Source of the DNA: JANNPJ01 sp965200525
GTDB taxonomy: Bacteria > Actinomycetota > Actinomycetes > Actinomycetales > Kineosporiaceae
Length of the DNA stretch: 64,000 nt
NCBI GenBank assembly: GCA_965200525.1
Contig: OZ241368.1
Coordinates: forward strand, 2,108,001-2,172,000
Reading direction: 5' to 3'
Every line of letters starts with the position of its first letter. Position 1 is the first letter of the stretch. Below the pieces are notes generated by a model. The model worked only from the letters and a program-made list of their open reading frames with translations. It had not been told where the DNA came from and searched no databases. This document shows, one piece after another, positions 17,732-26,518 of this stretch. A program made the translations under genes and the position numbers.

Positions 17732-19000
17732 GTGCCCGAAGCCCAGCTGACCGCCGAACTGACGGCCGGGGTCGACCGTCTGCGCCGGGACCGCCGCAGT
17801 CATCCCAACCGAGGCCAGCGCCAATACGCAGCAACAGCCCGCTCCGTCCGCGAATCCGGCGAAGCACTGATTGACTCCGGCCAGGCAGGCATCGCGGGGC
17901 CGGTCTTGCGCAAGGCCGTCGATCGGATCACCCGGGCGCTCGAGCATCTCGACGACTCCTCCGGCATCATCGGCGATCAGCTGCGCGCGACCATGCGTAC
18001 CTACGCCCGCGCCAGCACTGTCGCCTCACCGTCGCCGAAGAGCCTTGCTTCCTGGCTGGTCAAGCTCCAATGTGACGGTCCGGGTTGGCCCGACGTCATC
18101 CTCGCCGACTTCGCCGAAGCCCTCGGCCCCAGGGGAATTGCGGAGGTGGAGCGGCAGGTCGCTGCACGTGCCGCCGACGTGGGTCCGGATTCCTGGAGCG
18201 GCTCCTGGGCGATCAGAGACCTGCGTGAACAACTCGCCCAGGTCTCCGGGGACGTCGACCGCTACGTCGCCGTGATGGCTGAGCACCTGACCCATCCCGG
18301 CCGCTACCAGCAGATCGCCGAATCCCTGACCGGCTCGGGCCGCACCGATGAGGCACTCGGCTGGGCCCAGCAAGGTATCGCGGAACACCCCGACCACCAC
18401 GGCACCGACGAACTGCTCGACACCCTCGTCAGCCTCATGCTGAACCTCGGCGACCAGACTGGAACACTCCATGTCAGGCAGAGCGAATTCGAACGCCGAC
18501 CGCTGGCAACCACTTATGACTCCTGGGCAGCAACAGCAACGGCCGCAGGGGCGCCCAACCCCTTGCCGCACGCTTTGCAAATGTTGCGCGAGCGCACCAC
18601 CCACCAGCCGGACCTTGCTGGCGAACTCGTCACCGTCCTTCAGGTTTCGGGCCACGATGAGGAGGCCTGGCAGGTAGCCACTACCTATCGCCGTCAGGTT
18701 GACCGCTACCAATGGGTGGACACGCTGGCCCACCGCGGGACCTCACCCCCCGAAGACATCATTCAGCCCTACGAGGACATGATCGAGGATCACGTGCTCG
18801 ACTCACGAGACGCACGCCGCTACCGCCGGGCCGTTGCGTACCTCCCCGCTCTGCGCGAGGCCTACACGGCTACCGGACGCCCTGAAGCGTTCACCGCCTA
18901 CCTGACCGCCCTCCGCCAGCGCCACAAGATGCGTCCCGCATTCCTGAAAACCCTGGACGCGGAGGGCTGGTTCGACGGCTCAGTGGAGGCGCGCCGGTGA
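17732..19000 (+). CDS. SWIM zinc-finger-protein C-terminal region, 5'-truncated
   Basis: A 422-codon frame from GTG 17732. The reading frame stays open upstream to the IS4 remnant (ending RKGFPEGFRPFAEPQAHRG), so coding probably began earlier and was cut off. The protein is helical with TPR-like spacing (DDSSGIIGDQL, DFAEALGPRGIAEVE, IAESLTGSGRTDEALGWAQQGI, KMRPAFLKTL). This matches the C-terminal part of actinobacterial SWIM zinc-finger proteins as I remember them. The SWIM CxC...CxH motif itself is absent. Its stop overlaps the next gene by 4 nt, so the pair was an operon. Function is unknown; the truncated gene is probably inactive. Confidence 0.6.
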   Translation: MPEAQLTAELTAGVDRLRRDRRSHPNRGQRQYAATARSVRESGEALIDSGQAGIAGPVLRKAVDRITRALEHLDDSSGIIGDQLRATMRTYARASTVASPSPKSLASWLVKLQCDGPGWPDVILADFAEALGPRGIAEVERQVAARAADVGPDSWSGSWAIRDLREQLAQVSGDVDRYVAVMAEHLTHPGRYQQIAESLTGSGRTDEALGWAQQGIAEHPDHHGTDELLDTLVSLMLNLGDQTGTLHVRQSEFERRPLATTYDSWAATATAAGAPNPLPHALQMLRERTTHQPDLAGELVTVLQVSGHDEEAWQVATTYRRQVDRYQWVDTLAHRGTSPPEDIIQPYEDMIEDHVLDSRDARRYRRAVAYLPALREAYTATGRPEAFTAYLTALRQRHKMRPAFLKTLDAEGWFDGSVEARR

Positions 19001-19863
19001 GCACGTACCAGCACTACGACTTCATCACCGTAGACCGCCCGCTCAGTCAAGCGGCCCAGAGCGCCCTGCGCCAGATCTCGACCCGCGCCACCATCACCTC
19101 CAGCAGCTTCACGAACACCTACCACTGGGGCGATCTCAAGGCGGACCCCCAGCGCCTGGTGGAAAAGTATTTCGACGCGTTCCTCTACACCACCGACTGG
19201 GGCACGCGTCAGCTGATGTTCCGCTTTCCCCAAAACGTGATCGATCTCGACACGGCGCGCGAGTACTGCTACTCCGAGAGCGCCAACGCGTGGACGAAGG
19301 GCAGCCACACGCTCATCAACCTCACCTACAGCGCGGAGAACTACGACGACCCCGACTACGAAGATTTCGACGACGGCGAAGGCCGACTCGGTTCGATCGT
19401 GCCGGCCCGTTCTGAGGTCCTCGACGGCGATCGCCGACTGCTGTACCTCGCTTGGTTGCTGTCGGCAGACAGCGGGATGCTTGAAGACGACGAACCCGAA
19501 CCGCCGGTGCCGGCCGGCCTTGGCCAAATGTCCGGGCCGCTCCAAGCAGTAGCCGAGTTCCTCAAGATCGATGCCCACCTCCTCACCTCCGCCGCCGAGA
19601 GCAGCCCCGATCTTCTTCCCTCGACCGCCCAGGACAACACCGCCCTGAAAACGTGGATCACCGCCTTACCGGAGAAAGAGAAGAACCACCTCCTCATCAG
19701 CGCTGCCCAAAACAAGATCCCGAACATCGGCGCCGAACTCAGGGCGCGCTTCCGGCAGACCCAGCAGCCCTCCTCCCCATCCCCCGACGAAGCTGCGGAC
19801 GAGGTACGGACGGCTGGAGACCTGCTGATGAGGGCGGCTCAGCTCAGGCAACCGACGGGTTGA
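18997..19863 (+). CDS. Conserved hypothetical protein paired with the SWIM-type gene
   Basis: A 288-residue protein with GTG start inside the GTGA overlap with the preceding gene. It begins YQHYDFITVDRPLSQAAQSA and contains WGDLKADPQRLVEKYFDAFL and WGTRQLMFRFP. I recognise these as a conserved partner of SWIM zinc-finger genes in actinobacteria with no assigned role. There is an acidic loop at about residues 118-130 and a Pro/Ser-rich, probably disordered tail. From memory, relatives are longer at the C-terminus, so this copy may be truncated. No membrane segment or signal peptide is seen. Confidence 0.6.
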   Translation: MSTYQHYDFITVDRPLSQAAQSALRQISTRATITSSSFTNTYHWGDLKADPQRLVEKYFDAFLYTTDWGTRQLMFRFPQNVIDLDTAREYCYSESANAWTKGSHTLINLTYSAENYDDPDYEDFDDGEGRLGSIVPARSEVLDGDRRLLYLAWLLSADSGMLEDDEPEPPVPAGLGQMSGPLQAVAEFLKIDAHLLTSAAESSPDLLPSTAQDNTALKTWITALPEKEKNHLLISAAQNKIPNIGAELRARFRQTQQPSSPSPDEAADEVRTAGDLLMRAAQLRQPTG

Positions 19864-20059
19864 ATCAGCAAGGCGCTCCGGAACGCCAGCCCTGCACCCT
19901 GCGCCCTGCTCGTGGTCACCGTCGGAGCACCGGAACCGCTGCCTGACCAGGAACCAGAACAGGACCGGCCCCAGCCAGGCGTCGGCCCACCATCCGGTCA
20001 CCGGAGATCTCGCCGAACACCGACATACAGTTGTCGCGTCGGCGGCTGAAAGTGGATGC

Positions 20060-20464
20060 ATGACCCAGAACACGAAGCCCACGATCACGACCAGCTCCAC
20101 CGCCCGGCACTCGCTCGACCGGTGGCTGACGATGTGGAACACCGACGGGGACATCGCCCGACAGATCTGCGCCGCCGACTTCCCCATCCATTTCGCCGTG
20201 ACCGAGCCCGACGGGTCGACCCCCGCGGACGCCATCCGCACCGCCGAATACTTCGCGAAGTATCTCGATTGGTGGCACGAGCAGCACCCGGGCGTCGTCT
20301 TCACCAGCATCGCCGATGCGATCGACGGCGACCACGCCCGGCTTCTCTGGGACATCGAGGCAGGCGGCCTCCACGCCGGCGGCGTTGATGTGTTCGACTT
20401 CGCCGAGGACGGCCGGATCCGGCGGGTCTGGTCCGTCGGCGGACAGCGCAGCATGCGGAGCTGA
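20060..20464 (+). CDS. NTF2/SnoaL-like protein
   Basis: A 134-residue cone-fold protein. It has an N-terminal helix (ARHSLDRWLTMWNTD), a second helix with AEYFAKYLDWWHEQHPG, and the strands VVFTSIADAIDGDHARLLWDI, GVDVFDFAEDGRIRRVWSVGG. The last strand pair is the usual C-terminal signature of SnoaL-like domains. Such proteins may be enzymes or ligand binders; the substrate is unknown. A start at ATG 20060 is reasonable. It precedes the broken WYL regulator by 40 bp on the same strand, which may once have been cotranscribed. Confidence 0.75.
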   Translation: MTQNTKPTITTSSTARHSLDRWLTMWNTDGDIARQICAADFPIHFAVTEPDGSTPADAIRTAEYFAKYLDWWHEQHPGVVFTSIADAIDGDHARLLWDIEAGGLHAGGVDVFDFAEDGRIRRVWSVGGQRSMRS

Positions 20465-20504
20465 CGCCCGACACCACAAGCAGCTCCTCTGCCAGACTTG
20501 AGGC

Positions 20505-21219
20505 ATGAAGCGAGCCGAGCGGCAGTACGCCCTCGTCGACCTGCTTCGCGGGGCAGGTCGGCCGTGGTCCGCCGCTCGGCTCGCTGGCGAGTTCGGGTGT
20601 CCTCGCGCACCATCGAACGCGACATCGGATCGCTCCAGCTCGCCGGGGTCCCCATCTACGCCGATCACGGGGCGACGGGCGGCTATTTGATCCTGCGTGA
20701 GTACTCCCTGCCGCCGCTGAACCTCTCCGCCGCCGAATCGCTGGCGGTGCTCGCCGGGCTCGCGCTACTGGAGTCCTCGCCGTACCAGGGGGCCGCCCGG
20801 CGCGCCCGAGCCAAGATCGCCGCCGTCATGCAGGAGCAGCATCGCGCGCCCGTGCAGGAGATGCTCGGGATGATGCAGGTCATTGACGCCGTCGCCCCGA
20901 CGGACGGCGCCGTGCCGCTCGGGATGCTCTCCGACGCGATCGCCGCCCGGCGCGTGGTGCGGCTCCCCTACCTGGGTGAGGACAAGGACGGCGGCCCGGA
21001 TCGCGCCACCAGCACCGTCCGCGACGTCGAGACGATGGGACTGCTCCGCGCGGCGACGCCTGGCTGCTCACCGGTTGGTGCCGGCTCCGCGAGGCGATCC
21101 GCGGCTTCCGCATCGAGCGAATCACCCGACTCGAGATCCTCAACGAGGTCCCACTACCCCGCGACCCGGCACTCCTCGAGGCCGACCTCGCGCGGTGGCC
21201 GACCCGGCGCCTCGCCTGA
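20505..21219 (+). pseudogene. YafY/WYL-type regulator with two frameshifts
   Basis: The N-terminus (MKRAERQYALVDLLRG, then WSAARLAGEFG) is the HTH_11 helix-turn-helix of WYL regulators. The match then moves to another frame with VSSRTIERDIGSLQLAGVPI and GATGGYLILREYSLPPL, and finally to a third with DAWLLTGWCRLREAIRGFRI and the closing ARWPTRR. Two single-base losses, both in G-rich runs near 20600 and 21050, account for this. The regulator would be about 238 residues if repaired. As written only a truncated peptide is made. Confidence 0.85.
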
Positions 21220-21227
21220 ACCGCCTG

Positions 21228-22118
21228 CTATGGCTGATCGTGCGGGGACGCCTTCTCGATCGGGGGATTCTGAGCCGGGGTGAGAGTCCAACTTGTCAGC
21301 AGGTCCATAGCCTGTCGGGAGGCTGACCCGGCCTCGGTCCGGTAGATGAAAAGGGCCTGATCCGGGTCACCGGGGAAGGTGAGGGTCTCGTAGTCGACCG
21401 TGAGTTCGCCGACGATTGGGTGCCGGAAGTGCTTTGATCCGAAAGTGCGCTGGTACACGCGGTGTTCGTCCCACCATTGGTGGAACTGACGGCTTTGCTG
21501 CTTCAGGTCGTCCACCAGTTCCTGGGCGGCGCGGTCCTCAGGGTACGTGCCCAGATCAAGACGGAGATTCTCGACCACGGCCCGGGCCTGAACGTCCCAG
21601 TCCAGGAAGAGATCGCGGGCCTCTTCGGACAGGAAGACCCACCGGGCATAGTTGCGCTCCTTCGGGCGCACCTGGTCGAAGTCGGTCAGCAGGGCCCGGG
21701 CCAGGCGGTTGCTGGCTAGGACGTCCGTGCGCCGACCAAGGATGAGCGCGGGATTGCGGTCCAGTTCGTCAAGCAGCTGATGCAATCCGGGACGGACCCG
21801 TTGCACAGCAGAAACGCTCTGGGCCCGGGCTGGGCCGGCTGGGCCGAACAGGGTGCCCAGATGCGCCCGGCCGGTCGCGTCAAGGTTCAAGGCCCGAGCG
21901 ATCGCGTTGATGACCGCCACCGATGGGCTGATCTTCCGGCCCTGCTCGAGACGGGTGTAGTAATCGGTCGAGACGCCGGCCAGCAGAGCGACCTCCTCGC
22001 GCCGCAACCCCGGCACCCTCCGAATCCGACCGTCGCTCGGCAACCCGGCCCGCAAAGGATCGACGCTACTGCGAGCGCGGCGCAGGAAGTCCGCGAGCTC
22101 CCGATTTACGTTGTCCAT
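21228..22118 (-). CDS. XRE-family regulator with MmyB-like ligand domain
   Basis: A 296-residue protein. Residues about 10-80 form a helix-turn-helix (LRREEVALLAGVSTDYYTRLEQGR). The rest is the MmyB-like PAS-type domain, with GRRTDVLASNRLARALL, RNYARWVFL and FGSKHFRHPIVGELTVDYETL. This architecture is common in actinomycetes and often represses an adjacent oxidoreductase. The frame is open well upstream, but ATG 22118 (or ATG 22127) starts the conserved region. It diverges from the SDR at 22305 with 186 bp between starts, so control of that SDR is the likely role. Confidence 0.9.
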   Translation of the reverse strand: MDNVNRELADFLRRARSSVDPLRAGLPSDGRIRRVPGLRREEVALLAGVSTDYYTRLEQGRKISPSVAVINAIARALNLDATGRAHLGTLFGPAGPARAQSVSAVQRVRPGLHQLLDELDRNPALILGRRTDVLASNRLARALLTDFDQVRPKERNYARWVFLSEEARDLFLDWDVQARAVVENLRLDLGTYPEDRAAQELVDDLKQQSRQFHQWWDEHRVYQRTFGSKHFRHPIVGELTVDYETLTFPGDPDQALFIYRTEAGSASRQAMDLLTSWTLTPAQNPPIEKASPHDQP

Positions 22119-22304
22119 AGACCTCATTGTCTCAACACTGCTGCGCGAAGAGCAGAGCCTGCCTGGCCCTGCGAGTCCTAGCCCGACCCGTCCCCGGTCG
22201 GACAGGGCCAGATATCGCGACCTCCGGGATGCCCGGGGCACGAAGACTGGAGCCACCGCCGAGGCCGGCATCGACCTCATCGCCACCCTGCAAGGAGTTT
22301 CACC

Positions 22305-23159
22305 ATGTCCTACCCCACCAGCACCCCCGCGACCTGGTTCGTCACCGGAACCTCCCGTGGTCTCGGACTCGACCTCACCCGCCAGCTGCTCGAGCGGGGC
22401 GACAACGTGGCCGCCACCACCCGATCGGCTCCAGACCTCCTGGCTGGCCTCGTCGGTGTGGACACCACCCGACTTCTCGCGCTCAGCCTCGATCTTCGAG
22501 ACGAGGCTGCGGTGGCCGCGGCGATCGCCGCCACCACCGAGCGCTTCGGTGGCCTCGACGTCGTCGTCAACAACGCCGGCTACGGATTCCTGGCCGCGGT
22601 CGAAGAAGTCACCGACGCCGAGGCCCGCCAGATGTTCGACGTCCAGATCTTCGGCCTGTGGAACGTGCTGCGAGCCACCGTGCCGATCCTTCGAGACAAC
22701 AAGAGCGGTCACATCATCAACATCTCGTCCATTCTCGGCCTGACCACCTTCCCCGGCTGGGGCCTGTACAGCGCAGGCAAGTACGCCCTTGAGGGGCTGA
22801 GCGGTTCCCTGGCCGCCGAGGTAGCCGACTTCGGGATCAAGGTCACCGTGGTGGAGCCCGGCTACATGCGCACCGACTTCCTGAAGCCCACCTCCCTCGG
22901 CCTGCCGGCGGTCACCACGAAGGGCTACGAGGCGGTCCGGGACATGACCACCGCACATCAGGCCATGCCCGGCACCCAGCTCGGTGACCCGGCCAAGGCC
23001 GCCGCCGCCATCATCGCCATCGCCGTCTCCGGCCAGGGCCCGCTGCACCAACTGCTCGGCTCCGACTCCTACGCCCTAGCCACCGGCAGCGTCGACGCCC
23101 TCAAAAACGACATCGAAACCGGCCTGGAGCTCACCCGTACCACCGACATCCCGGCCTGA
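22305..23159 (+). CDS. Short-chain dehydrogenase/reductase
   Basis: A 284-residue SDR. It has TGTSRGLG (cofactor loop), NNAGYGFL, ISSILG with the catalytic Ser, and YSAGK as Tyr/Lys. The following VVEPGYMRTDF is typical of the SDR subfamily that includes many actinomycete oxidoreductases with Arg after TG. That Arg usually favours NADP(H). ATG 22305 follows AAGGAG. It is related to the SDR at 30996 (both have PGWG.Y near the active site and EPG..RTDF). It is divergent from the XRE regulator and intact. The substrate is unknown. Confidence 0.9.
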   Translation: MSYPTSTPATWFVTGTSRGLGLDLTRQLLERGDNVAATTRSAPDLLAGLVGVDTTRLLALSLDLRDEAAVAAAIAATTERFGGLDVVVNNAGYGFLAAVEEVTDAEARQMFDVQIFGLWNVLRATVPILRDNKSGHIINISSILGLTTFPGWGLYSAGKYALEGLSGSLAAEVADFGIKVTVVEPGYMRTDFLKPTSLGLPAVTTKGYEAVRDMTTAHQAMPGTQLGDPAKAAAAIIAIAVSGQGPLHQLLGSDSYALATGSVDALKNDIETGLELTRTTDIPA

Positions 23160-23362
23160 CCACAACGCTCCGGCCCACGGGAAACGTGGTTCCTCACCCC
23201 GAACGGACCGGGGACCGATCGCCCAGGAAGCCGCCGTCCGCTGCGCCTGGCTGAACGGCCTCGGGCAGTTCGGGGGTGAAGTGGCAGCCCAGCGATCCTT
23301 CAACCCGTGCCGGTCCGATAGCCGACCAAATGGCCGCATGACAGCTTTGCGGCTCAGCGGCC

Positions 23363-23698
23363 ATGCGGCAGAATAGAGTCATAACTGCAGCATCTCTTCC
23401 ATTCCACGGGTACGTGGGCGTCCAGCGCCGCAGGGTGATCGCCCTGCCCGCCGAACTGCGCCAGCGACTGCACCTGGACGAACCGGGGGCGCAGATGGAG
23501 ATCACCGAGCGAGCAGACGGCGTCCTGGAGCTACGAGCAGCCCTGCCGATACCGGCCGATCAGGCGTGGTTCTGGACGCAGCAGTGGCAGAAGCGCGAAC
23601 GCGAGGTCGATGACCACGTCGCCGCTGGACGAGTGACCGTTCACGAGAGCGGTGACGACTTCCTGGCCCACCTCGACGACTTGGACGCGTCCGAATGA
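23363..23698 (+). CDS. AbrB/MazE-like antitoxin
   Basis: A 111-residue protein. The segment YVGVQRRRVIALPAELRQRL, then GAQMEITERADGVLELRA, matches the swapped-hairpin AbrB fold used by antitoxins. The C-terminal half is acidic and helical (WFWTQQWQKREREVDDHVAAG) and would wrap the toxin. The real start may be the internal GTG before GVQRRR. Its stop overlaps the next gene by 4 nt, a normal toxin-antitoxin layout. That toxin gene is interrupted by a TAG, so the antitoxin may be an orphan. Confidence 0.75.
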   Translation: MRQNRVITAASLPFHGYVGVQRRRVIALPAELRQRLHLDEPGAQMEITERADGVLELRAALPIPADQAWFWTQQWQKREREVDDHVAAGRVTVHESGDDFLAHLDDLDASE

Positions 23699-24006
23699 AG
23701 TTCGAGACGACCCCCGCTTTCGTTGCCGATCTTCGACGGCTGAAGCCCGAGCACCTGAGCTAGTTCCGGAAGGTCGTGCGGGAGAAGTTCGTTCCCGCCT
23801 GCGATGCTTACGCCGCCGATCCAGCCACACCCTGGCCGGCGTCCCTGCGCGTCAAACCAGTTCGCTCCGCCGGCGGCGTGCTGGAGATGACGTGGTCCTT
23901 CGCCAGCCCAGACGGGCGCGCAACTTTTGAGTTGGTCACCGTCGAGGCTGAACTGCGGGTTCGATGGCGTCGGGTCGGAGACCACGACGTCTTCAAGAAG
24001 CCCTGA
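23695..24006 (+). pseudogene. ParE/RelE-like toxin gene with an amber stop
   Basis: From ATG 23695 the frame reads MKFETTPAFVADLRRLKPEH, then LS and a TAG at 23761-23763. The same frame continues with FRKVVREKFVPACDAYAADP and EMTWSFASPDGRATFELVTV to a TGA at 24006. The total of about 103 codons and the ending RVGDHDVFKKP fit the RelE/ParE superfamily. Read as normal code the toxin is truncated to 22 residues, while its antitoxin is intact. Confidence 0.75.
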
Positions 24007-24125
24007 CCTGATCACAGCCCAGGCCCGGCACCCATACCCGCAGCCCAGTGTCGCCCAGACCTGCTTGTCCTGAACGTCGCCCTGGCTCGTGATCTCAGGC
24101 GTCATCAGAGCACGGATCCCGCCGC

Positions 24126-24287
24126 CATACAGCGAGCCAGAGAGCGGAACCACTGACAGAAAGTGGCTGGATCGGGTGGCATTCATCAACACTGCGTCAC
24201 ACCCTATGGCACAAAATTCAGAGCAAATAGCATTGAAAGGGACGTCAGGTCACTGCGTGGGAGCCTGCCGACCGTCTGAGGATCGAA
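24126..24287 (+). repeat. Third copy of the att-adjacent repeat (about 160 bp)
   Basis: It shares GACAGAAAGTGGCTGG, GCATTCATC, ACTGCGTCACACCCTATGGC and GACCGTCTGA with the DNA just left of the attachment blocks at 7150 and 40489. After GACCGTCTGA it diverges, and no T-arm or acceptor follows. It may be a decayed or shifted attachment region, or an att-side regulatory segment of a lost element. Confidence 0.8.
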
Positions 24288-24547
24288 CACCTTCATTCGA
24301 CCCAAACTCGGTAGGTCTCCCCCACTCCACCAGCACGATCAGGGTGCTACGACAACCTCTGACCGCGAGAAGACTCTACCCTCGCACCCACCGGCAAACC
24401 AAGCTTGGCAGCGCGCAAGCAGGAGACACTGTCAGCGGTATGAGCGGATGCTGCCGCACCAGGTGAGATCGTCAGGAACGGGCACATCGAGGATGTTCAG
24501 GAAACCGCGAACCAGGTCCTCCACGAAGACGAACCGCTCTTCGGAGG
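24288..24547. other. Region after the third repeat, no intact gene
   Basis: On the minus strand a short frame ends LASEERFVFVEDLVRGFLNI and runs to a stop near 24432. It could be the C-terminal scrap of a protein that I cannot identify. Nothing else is recognisable. Confidence 0.35.
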
Positions 24548-24853
24548 CTAGTGGTCTGCCGCTGATTTGATTCGGTGGAGGGTCTCGCGGGCCGCCGTGA
24601 ACCGCGACCAACCGATGTGCATACCCCCGTCGAACAAGATCCCCACCAGGGCCAGAGTGACGACCCACTCAATGGTGGTCTCGGACAGGTCATGCAGACT
24701 AGGAATTACCGCTGCGACGATGGCCGCACCGGCGAGCATCAGCAGAGGCGTGGGAACCTTCAACCGTTCGGTCAACCGGTTGGACAGCACCGCGGCCAGC
24801 ATCGCCGCGCTGCCCAGCAGCACCAGCAACGCGTAATGGTAGGTCTCAGACAC
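24548..24853 (-). pseudogene. Cation/proton antiporter, N-terminal fragment
   Basis: A 101-codon frame encodes YHYALLVLLGSAAMLAAVLS, NRLTERLKVPTPLLMLAGAA and TIEWVVTLALVGILFDGG. These are the first helices and the conserved LI.FDGG-type motif of CPA1 NhaP2/CvrA-type antiporters. Full proteins have about 500 residues or more. Here the frame ends soon after GGMHIGWSRF, so only the first three helices remain. Together with the kup fragment it shows that potassium/proton transport genes were once near this island or were carried in it. Confidence 0.8.
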
Positions 24854-25340
24854 GAGACAACTCCAGGAATCGAGGGATCGACAGAGACCTTGCCGACCAG
24901 ACTTCCCGGCGCACCAACCAGCAGGTTACTGCTCATGCCCTAACCGCGCGGCGGGGCACCAGCCCCGGGGGTGACGGTCAGCGGACGTGAAAAGCTGGCG
25001 TCGAGGGGCCGCCCGTGCCGCGCCCTGCTGACAATCGCGGTGAGAATGCGCTCGAGCAGGGCGACCGGCTCAGGCTGGGCCGGCGGGATCTGGGGCATGA
25101 TGCCATTGTGGGAGCGCCCGGCCCGAGCTGCGCGTCAGCCTCAAGAGGCCCCACGCTCGGACATTCGCTGCGCCTGGCGTGAGATGCCGAGTAGGGTTTG
25201 AGGAAGCCCAGGTGGTGTTCACCTCTGCCTCACGATCATCACCGGGCCTGGTGACGTCGCCGCCATCGTGCCCACTGTGCGGCGACCACCGGGGGAGTCT
25301 GGCCGGAGATCCGCTGCCTGCACAGCAGGCCCGGCCAGAC
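24854..25340. other. 487-bp stretch, possibly one tiny minus-strand gene
   Basis: A 52-codon frame on the minus strand (25098 to 24940) begins MPQIPPAQPEPVALLERILT. Its coding-like codon use makes it the only candidate, but I recognise no family. The rest shows nothing. Confidence 0.3.
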
Positions 25341-25934
25341 TCATCCTCTTCGATCTGCATCCTGGAGCACGGTCAAGGACTCCTGCGACGTCGCTTGCGC
25401 CCGCGAGGCGCACGCCATCACACCGGCGAACGAGCCGCCCTTACCCGGGCACGCCCCGGGACCGGGAGGTTCTTGAACGCGGTTTGATTGCACGGTGGCG
25501 GTGGGTTGCTGGTTGACGCCCAGCCAGTACACGCCAAGCGCCTTGGCCGCTTGAAGGAACTCATCCAGGGTGACGGGCTTGGAGACATAGCTGTTGGCGC
25601 CGAGGCTATAGCTCTCGGCCATGTCCCGATCCTGGGTGGATGTGCTCAGCACGATCACCGGCAACGCCCGGGTCGAGGGATCGGCGCGCAGCCGGGCCAG
25701 GACTTCCAAGCCACCCATCCGCGGCATGTTGATGTCCAGCAGCACGATCGCCGGGCGCAACGGCTCACGCCCGTCCTCTGGCAGCAGCAGGGCCAGCGCC
25801 TCGATTCCGTCACGGGCCAGGACGATCTCGTTGCTGATGTCGGTCTGCTCGAAGGCGTACCTGGTGAGGTAAATGTCGTCAGCGTTGTCGTCGACCAGCA
25901 GGATCACTGCTGGGTGCGTGCCCATCTCAGGCAC
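25341..25934 (-). CDS. Stand-alone response-regulator receiver protein (Rcp1-like)
   Basis: A 197-residue protein with one receiver domain and no DNA-binding domain. It has the acidic pair in LLVDDNADD (Asp15/Asp16), the phospho-acceptor Asp67 in VLLDINMPRMGG, Thr/Ser in VIVLSTSTQD and Lys119 in YVSKPVTLDEF. The spacing between beta-1 and Asp67, and the DGIEAL segment, are like Rcp1 receivers that serve phytochrome-type or multidomain histidine kinases. The tail from about residue 140 is low-complexity. Its ATG overlaps the stop of an upstream, frameshifted receiver gene by 8 nt. It may connect with the EAL protein encoded behind it. No kinase gene is in the window. Confidence 0.85.
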   Translation of the reverse strand: MPEMGTHPAVILLVDDNADDIYLTRYAFEQTDISNEIVLARDGIEALALLLPEDGREPLRPAIVLLDINMPRMGGLEVLARLRADPSTRALPVIVLSTSTQDRDMAESYSLGANSYVSKPVTLDEFLQAAKALGVYWLGVNQQPTATVQSNRVQEPPGPGACPGKGGSFAGVMACASRAQATSQESLTVLQDADRRG

Positions 25935-26302
25935 CCGCGCGCAGCAACGCCCGCTCGATCGCGGCCGACAACCCGGCTTCCTCCACGGGCTTGGTCATCA
26001 GCGCCGCGTTCAAGGCCCACGCCTCCTCCAAGTCGCTGATCAGGTGGCGGGCGGTCAGCAGGATCGCTGGGATCTGCGCGCGAGCCGGCTTGTGCCGGCG
26101 AAGATGTTGCAGCAGTTGCAGGCCACTGATCGCCTCCATCGCCACGTCCAGGATCGCCAGATCCGGGACGCCGTGCTCATCCAGGACGTGCAGGGCATCC
26201 AGCGCGGAGCCGGCCGCGTGCACCTGGTGGCCGACGTCGCTCAGCCACGTGCAGCAATCGGCGGTGGTCGGTGTCTTCGTCGACGAGCAGCACCGTGGGC
26301 AT
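25927..26302 (-). pseudogene. Second receiver-domain gene, frameshifted
   Basis: ATG 26302 starts PTVLLVDEDTDHRRLL, the first strand and acidic pair of a receiver. After about 20 codons the match continues in another frame with TWLSDVGHQVHAAGSALDAL, LAILDVAMEAISGLQLLQHL and ILLTARHL. There the phospho-acceptor Asp (LAILDVAM) is intact. A one-base loss near 26245 breaks the gene. If repaired it would encode a receiver of about 125 residues, coupled to the next one by an 8-nt overlap. Confidence 0.75.
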
Positions 26303-26518
26303 AAGACCGCTCCGGGGTTGGTCCTGCGCCAAGTCTGGTATGCCGTTTCTCGACACCTCACCTATCGGAACCGGGCCCGGTCCCCTTGAATTCGGTCCAC
26401 CTGGGTCACTCACTCGGCAGGCACCGGCGGCGCCGCCCGACAATGACGATGCCCTAACCCTGGCCCATCCAGCAAGGCCGGGGAGTTTGATGATTGAGCA
26501 GGGCCGCAACAGTCGAGT

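Noticed and set aside
22119..23051. Upstream extension of the XRE regulator frame to 607 codons
   Set aside because: The added part lies antisense to an intact SDR gene, has odd composition, and the conserved domain starts at 22118-22127.
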